NCBI GenBank assembly: GCA_036261625.1
Contig: DATAKL010000007.1
Location: 131,560 to 195,559 of the forward strand
Source of the DNA: JAAXKN01 sp036261625
GTDB taxonomy: Bacteria; Bacteroidota; Ignavibacteria; Ignavibacteriales; SURF-24
Direction of reading: 5' to 3'
Length of the DNA stretch: 64,000 nt
Shown: in pieces, positions 49,710 to 58,448 of the stretch
How the letters are laid out: each line of letters starts with the position of its first letter
Numbering within the stretch: position 1 is the first letter of the stretch
Position numbers and translations under genes: made by a program
The notes under the pieces: generated by a model
The model's database searches: none
What the model was told of the DNA's origin: nothing
Seen by the model: the letters and a program-made list of their open reading frames with translations, nothing else

Positions 49710-51385
49710 TAAGACTTCTTTTCATACCGGCTCTCGTGCTCCTGCAGATGGCCGGCTGCGCAAACCAGCTCCCGCCGGCTGGAGGTCCAATTGACAGGAC
49801 ACCCCCGGAAATAGTGGATGCATATCCAAAAAACGGCACCACCGACTTTAAGGACGACCATTTTGAGGTTACCTTTTCAAAATATGTCGACAGGCGCTCC
49901 GTTCAGGATGCCATATTTATTTCCCCTGCCATTGAAGGGGAAATGGAATATGACTGGAGCGGAAAAACCTTAAGGGTGAACTTCCCGGGAAAACTCAAGG
50001 ACAGTGTTACTTACGTTGTGACATTCGGGACGGACCTTGTGGATATAAATAACAGGAACCGCATGGCTCAGGCTTACTCATTTTCTTTCTCAACCGGAAG
50101 CAGGATCGATAAGGGCGTTGTTGAAGGGAAGGTCTACCTTTCAGATCCTTCAGGCGTCATGATCTATGCCTATCCCATTAAAGATACCTCTAAAGTTAAC
50201 CCCACAAAGGAAAAGCCGGAATATATCTCTCAGGCCGGAAAAGACGGAAGCTACAGAATGCCCGGCATGGCCCCCGGCCAATACAGGATTTTTGCCGTAA
50301 AAGATGAGCTCAAAGATTTTATCTATAACGTGGGTGAAGACCTCTACGGGGCTCCCTACAGGGATATAAGCATTTCTCAAAAGGATTCACTCTTTAAGAA
50401 TCTTGACTACTTCCTTGCCAAAGAGGATACCGCAAAGCCGAGACTCGTTTCTGCCGCAATGACCGACCGCTTTCATGTTCTTACAGCCGTTAGCGAGGAA
50501 TTCGACAGCACAATCATCAGTTCACAAAACTTTTTCCTTTACGACTCAACTCTTCAAAGGGAAGTTAAACCCCTTTATGCCTTTAGGGGGAGAGCCAAAG
50601 CTACAGAAGTGATCCTTTCATTTAAGGAAAACCCAGGCGAGCAGGATAATGTTTATCTTGTGGCAAAAAGGATTACCGATAAAAACGGCAACTCCACAAA
50701 CAACGATTTTGTAAAACTGACTGTAAGTACAAAACCCGATACAACTGCACCAAAGCTTCTTCAGACAAAACCTCCCCGCGGCGAAAGCGGTGTGGAGACC
50801 AGAGGAGCTGAATTTTATTTTTATTTTGATGACGGCTTCGACTCTACACGCGCCAAAACAGGCATTTCAGCTATAGACAAAGCCGGGCTTAAGCTTCCCG
50901 TTGAGGTGAGCTTTCTGGATGATGCATCATTTAAGGTGAAAATACCGGTTGAACTGAAGGCCAGGCAGAACTACTCAATTAAAGTTGACCTCAGAATGAT
51001 TGCTGATGCGGCAGGAAACAGAACCGATTCGGTTTTCACACTCCCTTTCACAACTTCTGCAGGAATGGACTTTACAGGGGTTTCGGGAAGTGTAAAGACA
51101 GACACAAATATGACAAAAAGCAACCTCGTCGTAGTGCTTCAGGGAGTGGATAAGGAAAAACCTGTCTATAAAAAACGCATCGGCAGGAAAAAGGATTTTA
51201 ATTTTAACAAGGTTACTCCCGGCAAGTACCAGGTCTGGAGCTTTGAGGACCGCGACAGCACCGGAGTCTACAATATGGGAAAACCGTATCCCTTCAAACC
51301 CTCTGACAGGTTTACCTTCTACCCCGATACACTGAACCTGAGAGCCCGCTGGCCGGTTGAAGACGTAATAGTGGAATACAAATAA
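49682..51385 (+). CDS. Ig-like domain outer-membrane lipoprotein
   Basis: 567 residues. A lipoprotein signal ends at Cys26 (LQMAGC). An N-terminal Ig-like (BIG_5-type) domain follows: PPEIVDAYPKNGTTDFKDDHFEVTFSKYV, YVVTFGTDLVDINNRN, then a carboxypeptidase-regulatory-like segment (VEGKVYLSDPSGVMIYAYPI) and a second Ig-like part around 360-460. Such proteins are frequent in the Bacteroidota group, but their role is not known. It overlaps mltG by 28 bases, which may link it to envelope growth. Confidence 0.85.
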   Translation: MARQTGRQIVRLLFIPALVLLQMAGCANQLPPAGGPIDRTPPEIVDAYPKNGTTDFKDDHFEVTFSKYVDRRSVQDAIFISPAIEGEMEYDWSGKTLRVNFPGKLKDSVTYVVTFGTDLVDINNRNRMAQAYSFSFSTGSRIDKGVVEGKVYLSDPSGVMIYAYPIKDTSKVNPTKEKPEYISQAGKDGSYRMPGMAPGQYRIFAVKDELKDFIYNVGEDLYGAPYRDISISQKDSLFKNLDYFLAKEDTAKPRLVSAAMTDRFHVLTAVSEEFDSTIISSQNFFLYDSTLQREVKPLYAFRGRAKATEVILSFKENPGEQDNVYLVAKRITDKNGNSTNNDFVKLTVSTKPDTTAPKLLQTKPPRGESGVETRGAEFYFYFDDGFDSTRAKTGISAIDKAGLKLPVEVSFLDDASFKVKIPVELKARQNYSIKVDLRMIADAAGNRTDSVFTLPFTTSAGMDFTGVSGSVKTDTNMTKSNLVVVLQGVDKEKPVYKKRIGRKKDFNFNKVTPGKYQVWSFEDRDSTGVYNMGKPYPFKPSDRFTFYPDTLNLRARWPVEDVIVEYK

Positions 51386-51403
51386 ACTTTTTCCGCCATA
51401 AGA

Positions 51404-51448
51404 ACATAAAAACTTAAAACATAAGAACTTAAAACATAAGAACTTAAC
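51404..51448 (+). repeat. Three 15-bp tandem repeats after the lipoprotein gene
   Basis: Unit ACATAAGAACTTAAA: one copy with a single change (51404-51418), one exact (51419-51433) and one with its last base changed (51434-51448). Non-coding. Confidence 0.85.
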
Positions 51449-51491
51449 AGCTGCGGCTAAAGGCCGTTTAACTGACGGATTAACCGCAGCT
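51449..51491 (+). terminator. Hairpin, possible terminator of the lipoprotein gene
   Basis: AGCTGCGG (51449-51456) pairs with CCGCAGCT (51484-51491), extended by TAA/TTA inside. There is no T-run after the stem, so termination is uncertain. It directly adjoins the tandem repeats. Confidence 0.45.
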
Positions 51492-51610
51492 AAGACTATT
51501 CTGCCGCAGGTAACAATTTTACTTTCTTTCCTTGATTATTCAGTAAATATGAATGATCTTGCATATCTGAATTTCAGCTATTATTCCATTTTAAACTGGA
51601 GGCTTTAATT

Positions 51611-53158
51611 ATGAGCGACAACTTTTCAGGCCTGTCACGAAGGGATTTCTTAAAGATCACAGGCACACTGGCCGTTGGAGCAACACTGGCTAATCCGGTG
51701 TTGAATAAGGTCCTGGCCCGGGAGGCACTTACCGGAAGAGCATCTTCGTATGAATTTTTTAAGACGCTCTGCGGTCTTGATAACCTTACAATAAATAAAC
51801 TTCTCTCCATTGCACTTTCAAAAGGAGGGGACTACGCCGACCTCTATGCCGATTACAGCATAAACAGCAGCATTCTTCTGGAAGACAGAATAATTAAAAA
51901 TGCTTCCAGGAATATCAGCGCAGGAATTGGCATCAGGGTCTTAAAAGGGGACCAGACGGGCTACGCATATTCTGAAGACATGACATTTGAAAGCCTTAAG
52001 AATGCCGCTCTTACTGCGGCCAGTATTGCAAATGAAACAGGAAAAAGTTTCACGGCCAACGTTACAAATCAGAAGGTGAAAAATTACTATGAAATAAGCC
52101 TCCCGATTGCAGAGGTTGACTTGGATGAAAAGATCAGGCTCCTCAAAGACTCTGAGAGCGCCGCTTTCAGGAAAGACAAGCGGATTACAAAGGTAAGCGC
52201 AAATATGCTGGATTCTGAAAGGTTTATTGTTGTAGCCAACAGCGAAAACGTCTTAATGGAAGACTACCAGCCGCTTATGCGGTATAATGTGTCGGTTATT
52301 GCCGAGGAAGATGGCAAACGCCAGAGCGGCCGCATGAGCGGCGGCGGCAGAATAGGCATGGAATATTTCAGGAAGGTTAAAAGCTCTGCAAAGCTTGCCG
52401 AAGAGGCCGTAGAGCAGGCACTGCTTCTCCTGAGGGCAAAGAATGCCCCGGCTGGTCCCATGCCGGTGGTGCTTTCACCGGGAGATTCAGGAATCCTGCT
52501 CCATGAGGCCATTGGCCACCCGCTGGAGGCCGACTTCAACAGGAAGGGAACTTCGGCCTATTCAGGCCGCATCGGGCAGAAAGTGGCCTCTGAACTCTGC
52601 ACAGTTTACGACGGCGGTACAATTCCAAACGACCGCGGAAGCATTAACTTTGATGACGAAGCTGTTACATCAAACAAGACTACACTCATTGAAAAGGGAA
52701 TTCTTAAAGATTACATGCACGACAGGATCAGCGCCGGCTACTACAAGGTAAAGCAGACTGGAAACGGCAGAAGGGAATCGTATAAATACTATCCGATTCC
52801 AAGAATGACCGTGACTTACCTTGAAAACGGGAGTTCCGACCCCGAGGAGATAATCTCTTCAATTAAGAAAGGCGTCTACTGCAAGACATTCTCGGGCGGA
52901 CAGGTGGACATTTCAAACGGCGACTTTGTTTTCAATCCCACGCTGGCCTTTATGATCGAAGATGGTAAGATGACATATCCGGTTAAAAATTTTACTCTCA
53001 TCGGCAACGGACCGGACGTACTGACAAAGGTTACAATGGTCGGAAATGACTTTAAGTTTTCCGACGGAATGTGGACCTGCGGCAAAGGGCAGTCGGTTCC
53101 TGTTGGAGTGGGACTCCCCACGGTAAAGGTATCTGAAATCACAGTCGGCGGCATGTAA
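51611..53158 (+). CDS. tldD: TldD metalloprotease with twin-arginine signal
   Basis: 515 residues. The zinc site HEAIGH (His298-His303) in LLHEAIGHPLEADFNRKGTSAY marks the TldD subunit of the TldD/TldE protease, known for maturing microcin B17 and degrading CcdA in E. coli. The N-terminus is a clear Tat signal: SRRDFLKITGTLAVGATLAN followed by an AxA-like site (VLA), adding about 35 residues over cytoplasmic TldD. This predicts export of a folded protein. tldE follows after 20 bases. Its targets here are unknown; no bacteriocin precursor was seen. Confidence 0.93.
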   Translation: MSDNFSGLSRRDFLKITGTLAVGATLANPVLNKVLAREALTGRASSYEFFKTLCGLDNLTINKLLSIALSKGGDYADLYADYSINSSILLEDRIIKNASRNISAGIGIRVLKGDQTGYAYSEDMTFESLKNAALTAASIANETGKSFTANVTNQKVKNYYEISLPIAEVDLDEKIRLLKDSESAAFRKDKRITKVSANMLDSERFIVVANSENVLMEDYQPLMRYNVSVIAEEDGKRQSGRMSGGGRIGMEYFRKVKSSAKLAEEAVEQALLLLRAKNAPAGPMPVVLSPGDSGILLHEAIGHPLEADFNRKGTSAYSGRIGQKVASELCTVYDGGTIPNDRGSINFDDEAVTSNKTTLIEKGILKDYMHDRISAGYYKVKQTGNGRRESYKYYPIPRMTVTYLENGSSDPEEIISSIKKGVYCKTFSGGQVDISNGDFVFNPTLAFMIEDGKMTYPVKNFTLIGNGPDVLTKVTMVGNDFKFSDGMWTCGKGQSVPVGVGLPTVKVSEITVGGM

Positions 53159-53178
53159 AACAAAATTCGGAGTAAAAA

Positions 53179-54519
53179 ATGTTACTTGATGAACATAAAA
53201 AACTGGCTCAGAAAGTCATAGACCTGGTTAAAAAACAAGGAGGCGATACAGCTGTCGTCCGTATTAGCTACAGAACGGATAAGCATGTTTCTGTCCGCAA
53301 CCAGAAAATAGATACTCTTACACAGTCTACTTCAAAGGAGCTTTCCTTAACAGCAAGCAAGGACAGGAAAAAAGCCTCTGTCTCGACAAGCGACCTTTCC
53401 GAAGAGGCACTGAAGACTCTGGTAAAGGATGCCATGAATATTGTAAAATACACCGGAGCCGACGAGTTTTACACTCTTCCTGAAAAAAGTGAGCTCGGAA
53501 TGGCTGAGGAGGACCTTAAAATGTACGATCCCATGGTGGAGTCGCTTACAATTGAAAAGCGCATTGAAATGGCAAAGGAGCTTGAAAGGCTTTCACTTAA
53601 GCACGATAAGGATCTTATTGCCGACGGATCTTCAGTTGACAGCACCACGGCTCACTTTGTACTTGCAAATTCACTAGGCTTCTGCGAAGGCTACAGGCAG
53701 TCGGGCTGTGGACTGCAGAGCTCCTGCGCTATTCCGGATGCGGTCGAAGGACTTAATTCTGCGCGGAAGCAGTCGGGAGGATGGTATAGTTCAGCATATT
53801 CATTTGACAAGCTGGATTCAATTGAAAGTGTTGCCGAGAAGGCTGCCCGGCGTACTATTATGAAGAGGGGAGCCAGAAAGCCGAAGACGCAGAGTGTTCC
53901 GGTAATCTTCGAGAATACGGTTGCAAGGGGGCTCCTGTCATTCCTCATTCAGGCAATAACAGGAGGAAACATCTACACAAAGCAGTCTTTCCTTGCAGAC
54001 AAACTGGGTGAAAAAATAGCAGGGGAGAACATAACAATAGTGGAAAATCCTCTGATTCCCGGAAGATTTGCCTCGCGTCCTTTTGACGGCGAAGGAGTTA
54101 AAAGCCGGAGGAAAACCGTGGTTGAAAAAGGGGTGCTTAAGACCTTTCTTTTGGATTCCTATGCTGCCCGGAAACTCAATATGAAGACCACAGGAAATGC
54201 CGACGGCGTAAGCAATCTTTACCTTGAAAGCGGGAATCTCAGTCTGGAAGAGATGATTAAGACAATCGATAACGGGGTACTCATAACCTACACCTCAGGC
54301 TTCGGCGAGATCCTTCAGACGGGGGATTATTCAAGGGGAGCACAGGGGCTCTGGATTGAAAACGGGAAGGTTGCCTATCCGGTAAATGAGTTTACAATTG
54401 CCTCGACCATGCATGAGATACTGAATAATATTGAGCTAATAGGCAATGATCCGATCAAAACAGGATCTGTTTACTGTCCTTCCATCAAGGTTAAGAAGAT
54501 GACAATAAGCGGCGTTTAA
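53179..54519 (+). CDS. tldE: TldE/PmbA subunit
   Basis: 446 residues, the non-catalytic partner of TldD. SVRNQKIDTLTQSTSKELSL near the N-terminus, NSLGFCEGYRQSGCGLQSSC in the middle and LFLDSYAARKLNMKTTGNADGVSN with GEILQTGDYSRGAQGLWIENGK in the C-terminal part match the PmbA family. It has no HExxxH site, as expected, and no signal peptide, unlike its TldD. If the pair forms the usual heterodimer outside the cytoplasm, TldE would have to be carried through the Tat system with TldD. Confidence 0.92.
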   Translation: MLLDEHKKLAQKVIDLVKKQGGDTAVVRISYRTDKHVSVRNQKIDTLTQSTSKELSLTASKDRKKASVSTSDLSEEALKTLVKDAMNIVKYTGADEFYTLPEKSELGMAEEDLKMYDPMVESLTIEKRIEMAKELERLSLKHDKDLIADGSSVDSTTAHFVLANSLGFCEGYRQSGCGLQSSCAIPDAVEGLNSARKQSGGWYSSAYSFDKLDSIESVAEKAARRTIMKRGARKPKTQSVPVIFENTVARGLLSFLIQAITGGNIYTKQSFLADKLGEKIAGENITIVENPLIPGRFASRPFDGEGVKSRRKTVVEKGVLKTFLLDSYAARKLNMKTTGNADGVSNLYLESGNLSLEEMIKTIDNGVLITYTSGFGEILQTGDYSRGAQGLWIENGKVAYPVNEFTIASTMHEILNNIELIGNDPIKTGSVYCPSIKVKKMTISGV

Positions 54520-54591
54520 GGCATGATATATTAATTTAAGTTAAGCAATTTAAGTTCTTAAAATAAAATAACTTAAATGGTGCGGTATTGC

Positions 54592-54619
54592 AAAAAGGCG
54601 GAATAACATCCGCCTTTTT
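54592..54619 (+). terminator. Intrinsic terminator of tldDE
   Basis: AAAAAGGCGGA (54592-54602) pairs with TCCGCCTTTTT (54609-54619) around a six-base loop, and the T-run continues. Confidence 0.93.
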
Positions 54620-54708
54620 TTGTGTGTCTCCAGGGAAGCTATGCATCTAAAAGACCGTACCACTTTTAGTCTTGTATAACATAAATGAAGTCATATATTA
54701 AATTGATG

Positions 54709-54729
54709 AGATAACAAGACGGGTTATCT
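54709..54729. promoter_or_regulatory. Inverted repeat upstream of the 54851 gene
   Basis: AGATAAC and GTTATCT with a seven-base spacer, about 120 bases before the next start codon. It could be an operator or an RNA hairpin; no factor is assigned. Confidence 0.35.
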
Positions 54730-54850
54730 TAAAAAAGGGAACATTGCCATGAAGAGTTCAGCTTTTAAGTAAAAATATCTTTATCCGGAGTGCCTCAAAA
54801 AATGTATTCCGGAAAAGAAAATGATCAGTAACAATGAAGGAGAATAAATT

Positions 54851-55915
54851 ATGGCAGATGAGATTAATCCTGGTTATATCCCTCCGGAAAGGGATCCCAA
54901 TGCAATCAGATCTACCGGTGGAACTGTAGAGGAGACGCGCCCCGGTATATTAAAAAGAATTTCATGGGGGGCGGTTATTGCAGGTGTAGTAGTTGCCCTT
55001 GTAGTCCAGCTGATCCTGAGCCTCTTAGGTTTAGGAATAGGCTTTGGATCCATTGAGCCTTTGAAACAAAGTAATCCTTTTTCCGGTCTGGGGACAGGGG
55101 CTTTGATATGGTGGGTGGTGAGCATGCTGATCGCTCTTTTCTTAGGAGGCATGGTATCCTCGCGCCTGGCCGGAGTCCCGAGGGCTTTCGACAGTGTTCT
55201 GCACGGAGTACTGACCTTCAGCGTCTTTACACTTGTCTCGTTCTATCTGCTGACCACTGCAATCGGGAGCGTCATCAGCGGAGTGGGCGGTGTTGTAGGC
55301 AAAACGCTTTCCATGGCAGGTCAGGGAGTTGGGGCTGCGGCGCCTGAAGTGGCAGGAGCCGTAAAAGGAGAGCTTCAGAAAAGCGGAGCCGACCTGGCTG
55401 ACTTAAAAGCTGAGGCAGCAAACACTTTGCGTCAGACAGGTAAAACTGAACTTCAGCCAGAAAACCTGAGGCGTCAGGGAAATGAGGCCATGCAGGAGGT
55501 TACAGGAAGCGCCAGGAATACAGCTGAAAATCCGCAGGCTGCCGATAGTCAGGCAAGTAACCTTATAGACCGTCTTTTTAACCGTGCCGGTAATATAGTC
55601 GATGCCGCCGACCGCGAAGCGGCTGTAAATGTAATTATGAAAAGAACGGGCAAAAGCCGCGAGGAAGCGAACCAGATTGTAGATAACTGGATACAAACGT
55701 ATAACCAGTCCAAACAGAAACTTGCTCAGGCCAAAGATACTCTTGAACAGAAGGCCAGGGAGACGGGCGACACAGTTGCAGCGGCAATGTCCAAGGCCGC
55801 TATATTTGCATTTATCGGCCTTATCTTAGGTGCAGTTGCTGCTGCTTTTGGAGGAAAGCTCGGTGAACCTCACGATACGGCAGTTCCTGTAAGGGTAAGA
55901 GAAAACAGGCCTTAG
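54851..55915 (+). CDS. Membrane protein of unknown function with amphipathic middle region
   Basis: 354 residues. A hydrophilic start rich in Pro (NPGYIPPERDPNAIRS) is followed by three membrane segments within about 35-145 (ISWGAVIAGVVVALVVQLIL, ALIWWVVSMLIALFLGGMV, FSVFTLVSFYLLTTAIGS). Then comes a Gly/Ala-rich stretch, a helical region at about 170-310 with repeated Gln, Ala and Glu, and a last membrane segment (AAIFAFIGLILGAVAAAFGG). I do not recognise the family with certainty. The AAGGAG site before the ATG is good. A convergent YihY gene ends 16 bases away with no evident terminator between them. Confidence 0.75.
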   Translation: MADEINPGYIPPERDPNAIRSTGGTVEETRPGILKRISWGAVIAGVVVALVVQLILSLLGLGIGFGSIEPLKQSNPFSGLGTGALIWWVVSMLIALFLGGMVSSRLAGVPRAFDSVLHGVLTFSVFTLVSFYLLTTAIGSVISGVGGVVGKTLSMAGQGVGAAAPEVAGAVKGELQKSGADLADLKAEAANTLRQTGKTELQPENLRRQGNEAMQEVTGSARNTAENPQAADSQASNLIDRLFNRAGNIVDAADREAAVNVIMKRTGKSREEANQIVDNWIQTYNQSKQKLAQAKDTLEQKARETGDTVAAAMSKAAIFAFIGLILGAVAAAFGGKLGEPHDTAVPVRVRENRP

Positions 55916-55931
55916 CGTCTTTGACCTAAAG

Positions 55932-56786
55932 TTATTTGGGAACTATGCCTGAACCGAATCTGACGGCGTAGACATAGGTGAATTCGGCTCCAAGAAAAAG
56001 TATCTGGGCAGTGTAGTAAATCCAGACTATAAATATTGCAAGCGATCCGGCGGCCCCGAAGGTGGAACTGATGCTGCTTCTGCCCAGATACAGGCTTATA
56101 AGATATTTCCCCAGTATGAAGAGGAGAGAAGTAATAAGCCCCCCAATCCTCACGTCTTTCCATGACAATTTTACGTCCGGAAGGACAAGATAAATCAAAG
56201 AGAAAAGAACTATCATTATAATGAGCGAGACTGCAAAGTCCGTAAGGCTTAAGACAAATGCCGGAATTGAAATGTAGTGTTCTATAAAGCCGCTGAGTGC
56301 CGTAATTAAAGTGCTTACAATAAGGGAGGCCATGAGGAGAATTCCCACGGCAATAATGAGCGAGAAGGAAACCAGGCGGCTTCTTATAAATGCAGCAAGC
56401 GCCTTTGCGGGCCTGCGCCTTACTTTCCAGATCATGTTAAGCGAATCCTGAAGTTCCAGGAATACACCCGAGGCGCCCAAAAGCAGTGTTACAACGCCAA
56501 TAACGGTTGCTATTATGCCGGACTGAATATTGCTTGACTGCTTGATTGCATTTTGGATCAGTACGGCGCTTTCGTGTCCAACAAAAGACTGAAGCTCTTC
56601 AACAATCTTTCCCTGCGCGGCATCGTTTCCGAATACGAAGCCTGCAATTGCAATAATTAAAAGAAGAAGCGGTGCAATGGAGAATATGGTGTAAAATGAA
56701 AGCGAGGCTGCAAGCTTGGGCGCCTTGTCGTCACTCCATTTCGAGCCGGTTTCCTTTATAACATTCCAGATAAGACTCAGTTTCAT
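55932..56786 (-). CDS. YihY/BrkB family inner-membrane protein
   Basis: 284 residues with about six membrane segments. Family marks: KWSDDKAPKLAASLSFYTIFSIAPLLLLIIA near the N-terminus (read across its first helix), GASGVFLELQDSLNMIW, and GGLITSLLFILGKYLISLYLG near the C-terminus. Once annotated as RNase BN, but that activity belongs elsewhere; the function is unknown. The ATG at 56786 is preferred over an in-frame GTG at 56813, since it begins the conserved part. Confidence 0.9.
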   Translation of the reverse strand: MKLSLIWNVIKETGSKWSDDKAPKLAASLSFYTIFSIAPLLLLIIAIAGFVFGNDAAQGKIVEELQSFVGHESAVLIQNAIKQSSNIQSGIIATVIGVVTLLLGASGVFLELQDSLNMIWKVRRRPAKALAAFIRSRLVSFSLIIAVGILLMASLIVSTLITALSGFIEHYISIPAFVLSLTDFAVSLIIMIVLFSLIYLVLPDVKLSWKDVRIGGLITSLLFILGKYLISLYLGRSSISSTFGAAGSLAIFIVWIYYTAQILFLGAEFTYVYAVRFGSGIVPK

Positions 56787-56890
56787 TTCCCGCAATCTCC
56801 GGAGCTGTTGCACAATAATCTAAAATATCGAAAATAATCTTTAAATCAAGATAAAGGCCTCACTCTCAGGCTAAGGATTATCCCTCAGAT

Positions 56891-57787
56891 TTATGGCTTT
56901 ACCGGGAAAGGCTTCGGTTTCCAGTTAACAAAGAAGACTCCAAGCGTAATAATAAGTCCGCTAAGAATGGTGAGAATTGTAATATGTTCCTGAAGGATCA
57001 TCCAGGCGGTAAATACCGTAACAAAAGGCTCAATGTAGAGAAATACCCCCACGCTTGTTGCTTCCATTTCTTTTAGTGACTGTGCCCAGAGGACGTAGGC
57101 AATGCCTGAACAGAAAAGTCCGAGAAATATTATAGCCATCCAGGCGTTAATCGACATATGAGTAAGCAGGGCGAAATACCCCGGGGTAACTGTAAAAGGG
57201 GAAAGAATAAGCGCCATGAAGCTGAAAAGATAGAAAATTGTAAGGATGGGAGAAAAGTGGAGCGAAATTTTTTTATTCAGCGCCGAATAAATGCTCCAGG
57301 TAAAGGAGCTGGCAAGGACCAGAAAATCCCCTTTATTTGAAATGAGCCCGACGTTTGTAAAATCCCCCTTGCTGATTAAAAGCACGAGACCGGAAAGGGA
57401 GATAAGTATGCCCCCGATCCTGATAATGGTCATGGATTCATGGAAAAATATTACCCCGGTTACTGCCATAAATACAGGAGTCAGGCCTACTATCCAGCCG
57501 GTATTTGCTGCTGTGGTATACTGAAGTCCCGTAACCTGAATCCAAAGGTGAAAAGAGGCAATTAAAGCCAGAAGGACAATGCTTTTAAGCACCCTGCCCG
57601 GCACGGCAAAGTTCCTGTCTTTTAAGAGGACCACGAAGGCTAGGAATATGATACCGAGAATAAGTCGTGTAAATACAATTTGGGAAGGATTTGCCTCGGC
57701 AAGCGCAATTTTTGTTGCAGCAAATGAAGCACCCCAGACCAAAACTGCAAAAAGGGGTTTCCAGTAGTGGGAGAGTTTATCTTTCAT
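56891..57787 (-). CDS. EamA/DMT-family transporter
   Basis: 298 residues with ten hydrophobic segments arranged as two EamA repeats: WGASFAATKIALAEANPSQIVF in the first and FTWSIYSALNKK with AMIFLGLFCSGIAYVLW-type text in the second. Probably an inner-membrane exporter of a small metabolite; the substrate cannot be told. Its start overlaps the end of the AlaX-like gene by 11 bases on the same strand. Confidence 0.88.
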   Translation of the reverse strand: MKDKLSHYWKPLFAVLVWGASFAATKIALAEANPSQIVFTRLILGIIFLAFVVLLKDRNFAVPGRVLKSIVLLALIASFHLWIQVTGLQYTTAANTGWIVGLTPVFMAVTGVIFFHESMTIIRIGGILISLSGLVLLISKGDFTNVGLISNKGDFLVLASSFTWSIYSALNKKISLHFSPILTIFYLFSFMALILSPFTVTPGYFALLTHMSINAWMAIIFLGLFCSGIAYVLWAQSLKEMEATSVGVFLYIEPFVTVFTAWMILQEHITILTILSGLIITLGVFFVNWKPKPFPVKP

Positions 57788-58229
57788 TTGTGCTGTTCTT
57801 AAAGCGTACTCTTAATATGCCGTCGTTAAAGTCGGTTGAAATTATCTTAAAGCCGCCGATTTCACTTGTACTCTTTACGTGGGGTCCGATGCACGGGCAG
57901 GCATCGTAGTTTCCAATTCTGACAATTCTGACACTGTTGCCGGCATCTTCGGGCAGGCGTTCCAGGTTAAAGTCTCTTTGTGCCTCCTCGCGGCTTAAGA
58001 ATTCTTCGGTTACGGGGAGGTCTAAGTTTATAATTTCATTTACTTTAGCCTCAATTGTCTGAATTTCATCTTCCCCGAGGTTTCGCGTAAAGCGGTAATC
58101 GCACTTTGATTTTTTCTTTTCAATATGAGCGCTGAAGCTTCTTCCGCACTCAAACATCCTGACCATAGTCTGATTCAGTATATGTTCGGCAGAATGCATC
58201 TGCGGGTCGTAGGCTTTTCTTGGTTCCAT
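57777..58229 (-). CDS. AlaX-like trans-editing protein (alanyl/threonyl-tRNA synthetase SAD domain)
   Basis: 150 residues from the ATG at 58229, which follows AGGAT at a suitable distance; an ATG at 58280 lacks such support. The zinc site is complete: HSAEH (His12, His16) and CPCIGPH (Cys113, His117). This stand-alone editing domain removes wrongly attached amino acids from tRNA, usually Ser or Gly from tRNA-Ala. Specificity is not certain; a role on tRNA-Thr is the alternative. It is the first gene of a two-gene minus-strand unit with the transporter. Confidence 0.88.
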   Translation of the reverse strand: MEPRKAYDPQMHSAEHILNQTMVRMFECGRSFSAHIEKKKSKCDYRFTRNLGEDEIQTIEAKVNEIINLDLPVTEEFLSREEAQRDFNLERLPEDAGNSVRIVRIGNYDACPCIGPHVKSTSEIGGFKIISTDFNDGILRVRFKNSTNER

Positions 58230-58448
58230 TAGTTTACATCCTGAATAAAAGGTTTCTCTTGGAAAAATAATTCTAAACATAATGATATTTAACCGAAATT
58301 TCCATTTAGATTTGCAGAGTTAAGTTATTAATGCGCCTGATTTCGGGACGCAGATTTTTGTTGACTATTAAGGCTTTTAAGGCTATAATACCGGACTTAA
58401 AGATTTTTGAAAAATACATGAAAAACGAGAAAAGGAGAACCATTTAGA

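Larger units (their letters stand above)
54520..54850. other. Intergenic region after tldE
   Basis: 331 bases holding the tldE terminator (54592-54619) and a perfect 7-base inverted repeat (54709-54729). The rest is AT-rich and carries the promoter of the next gene, which I cannot pinpoint. Confidence 0.55.
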
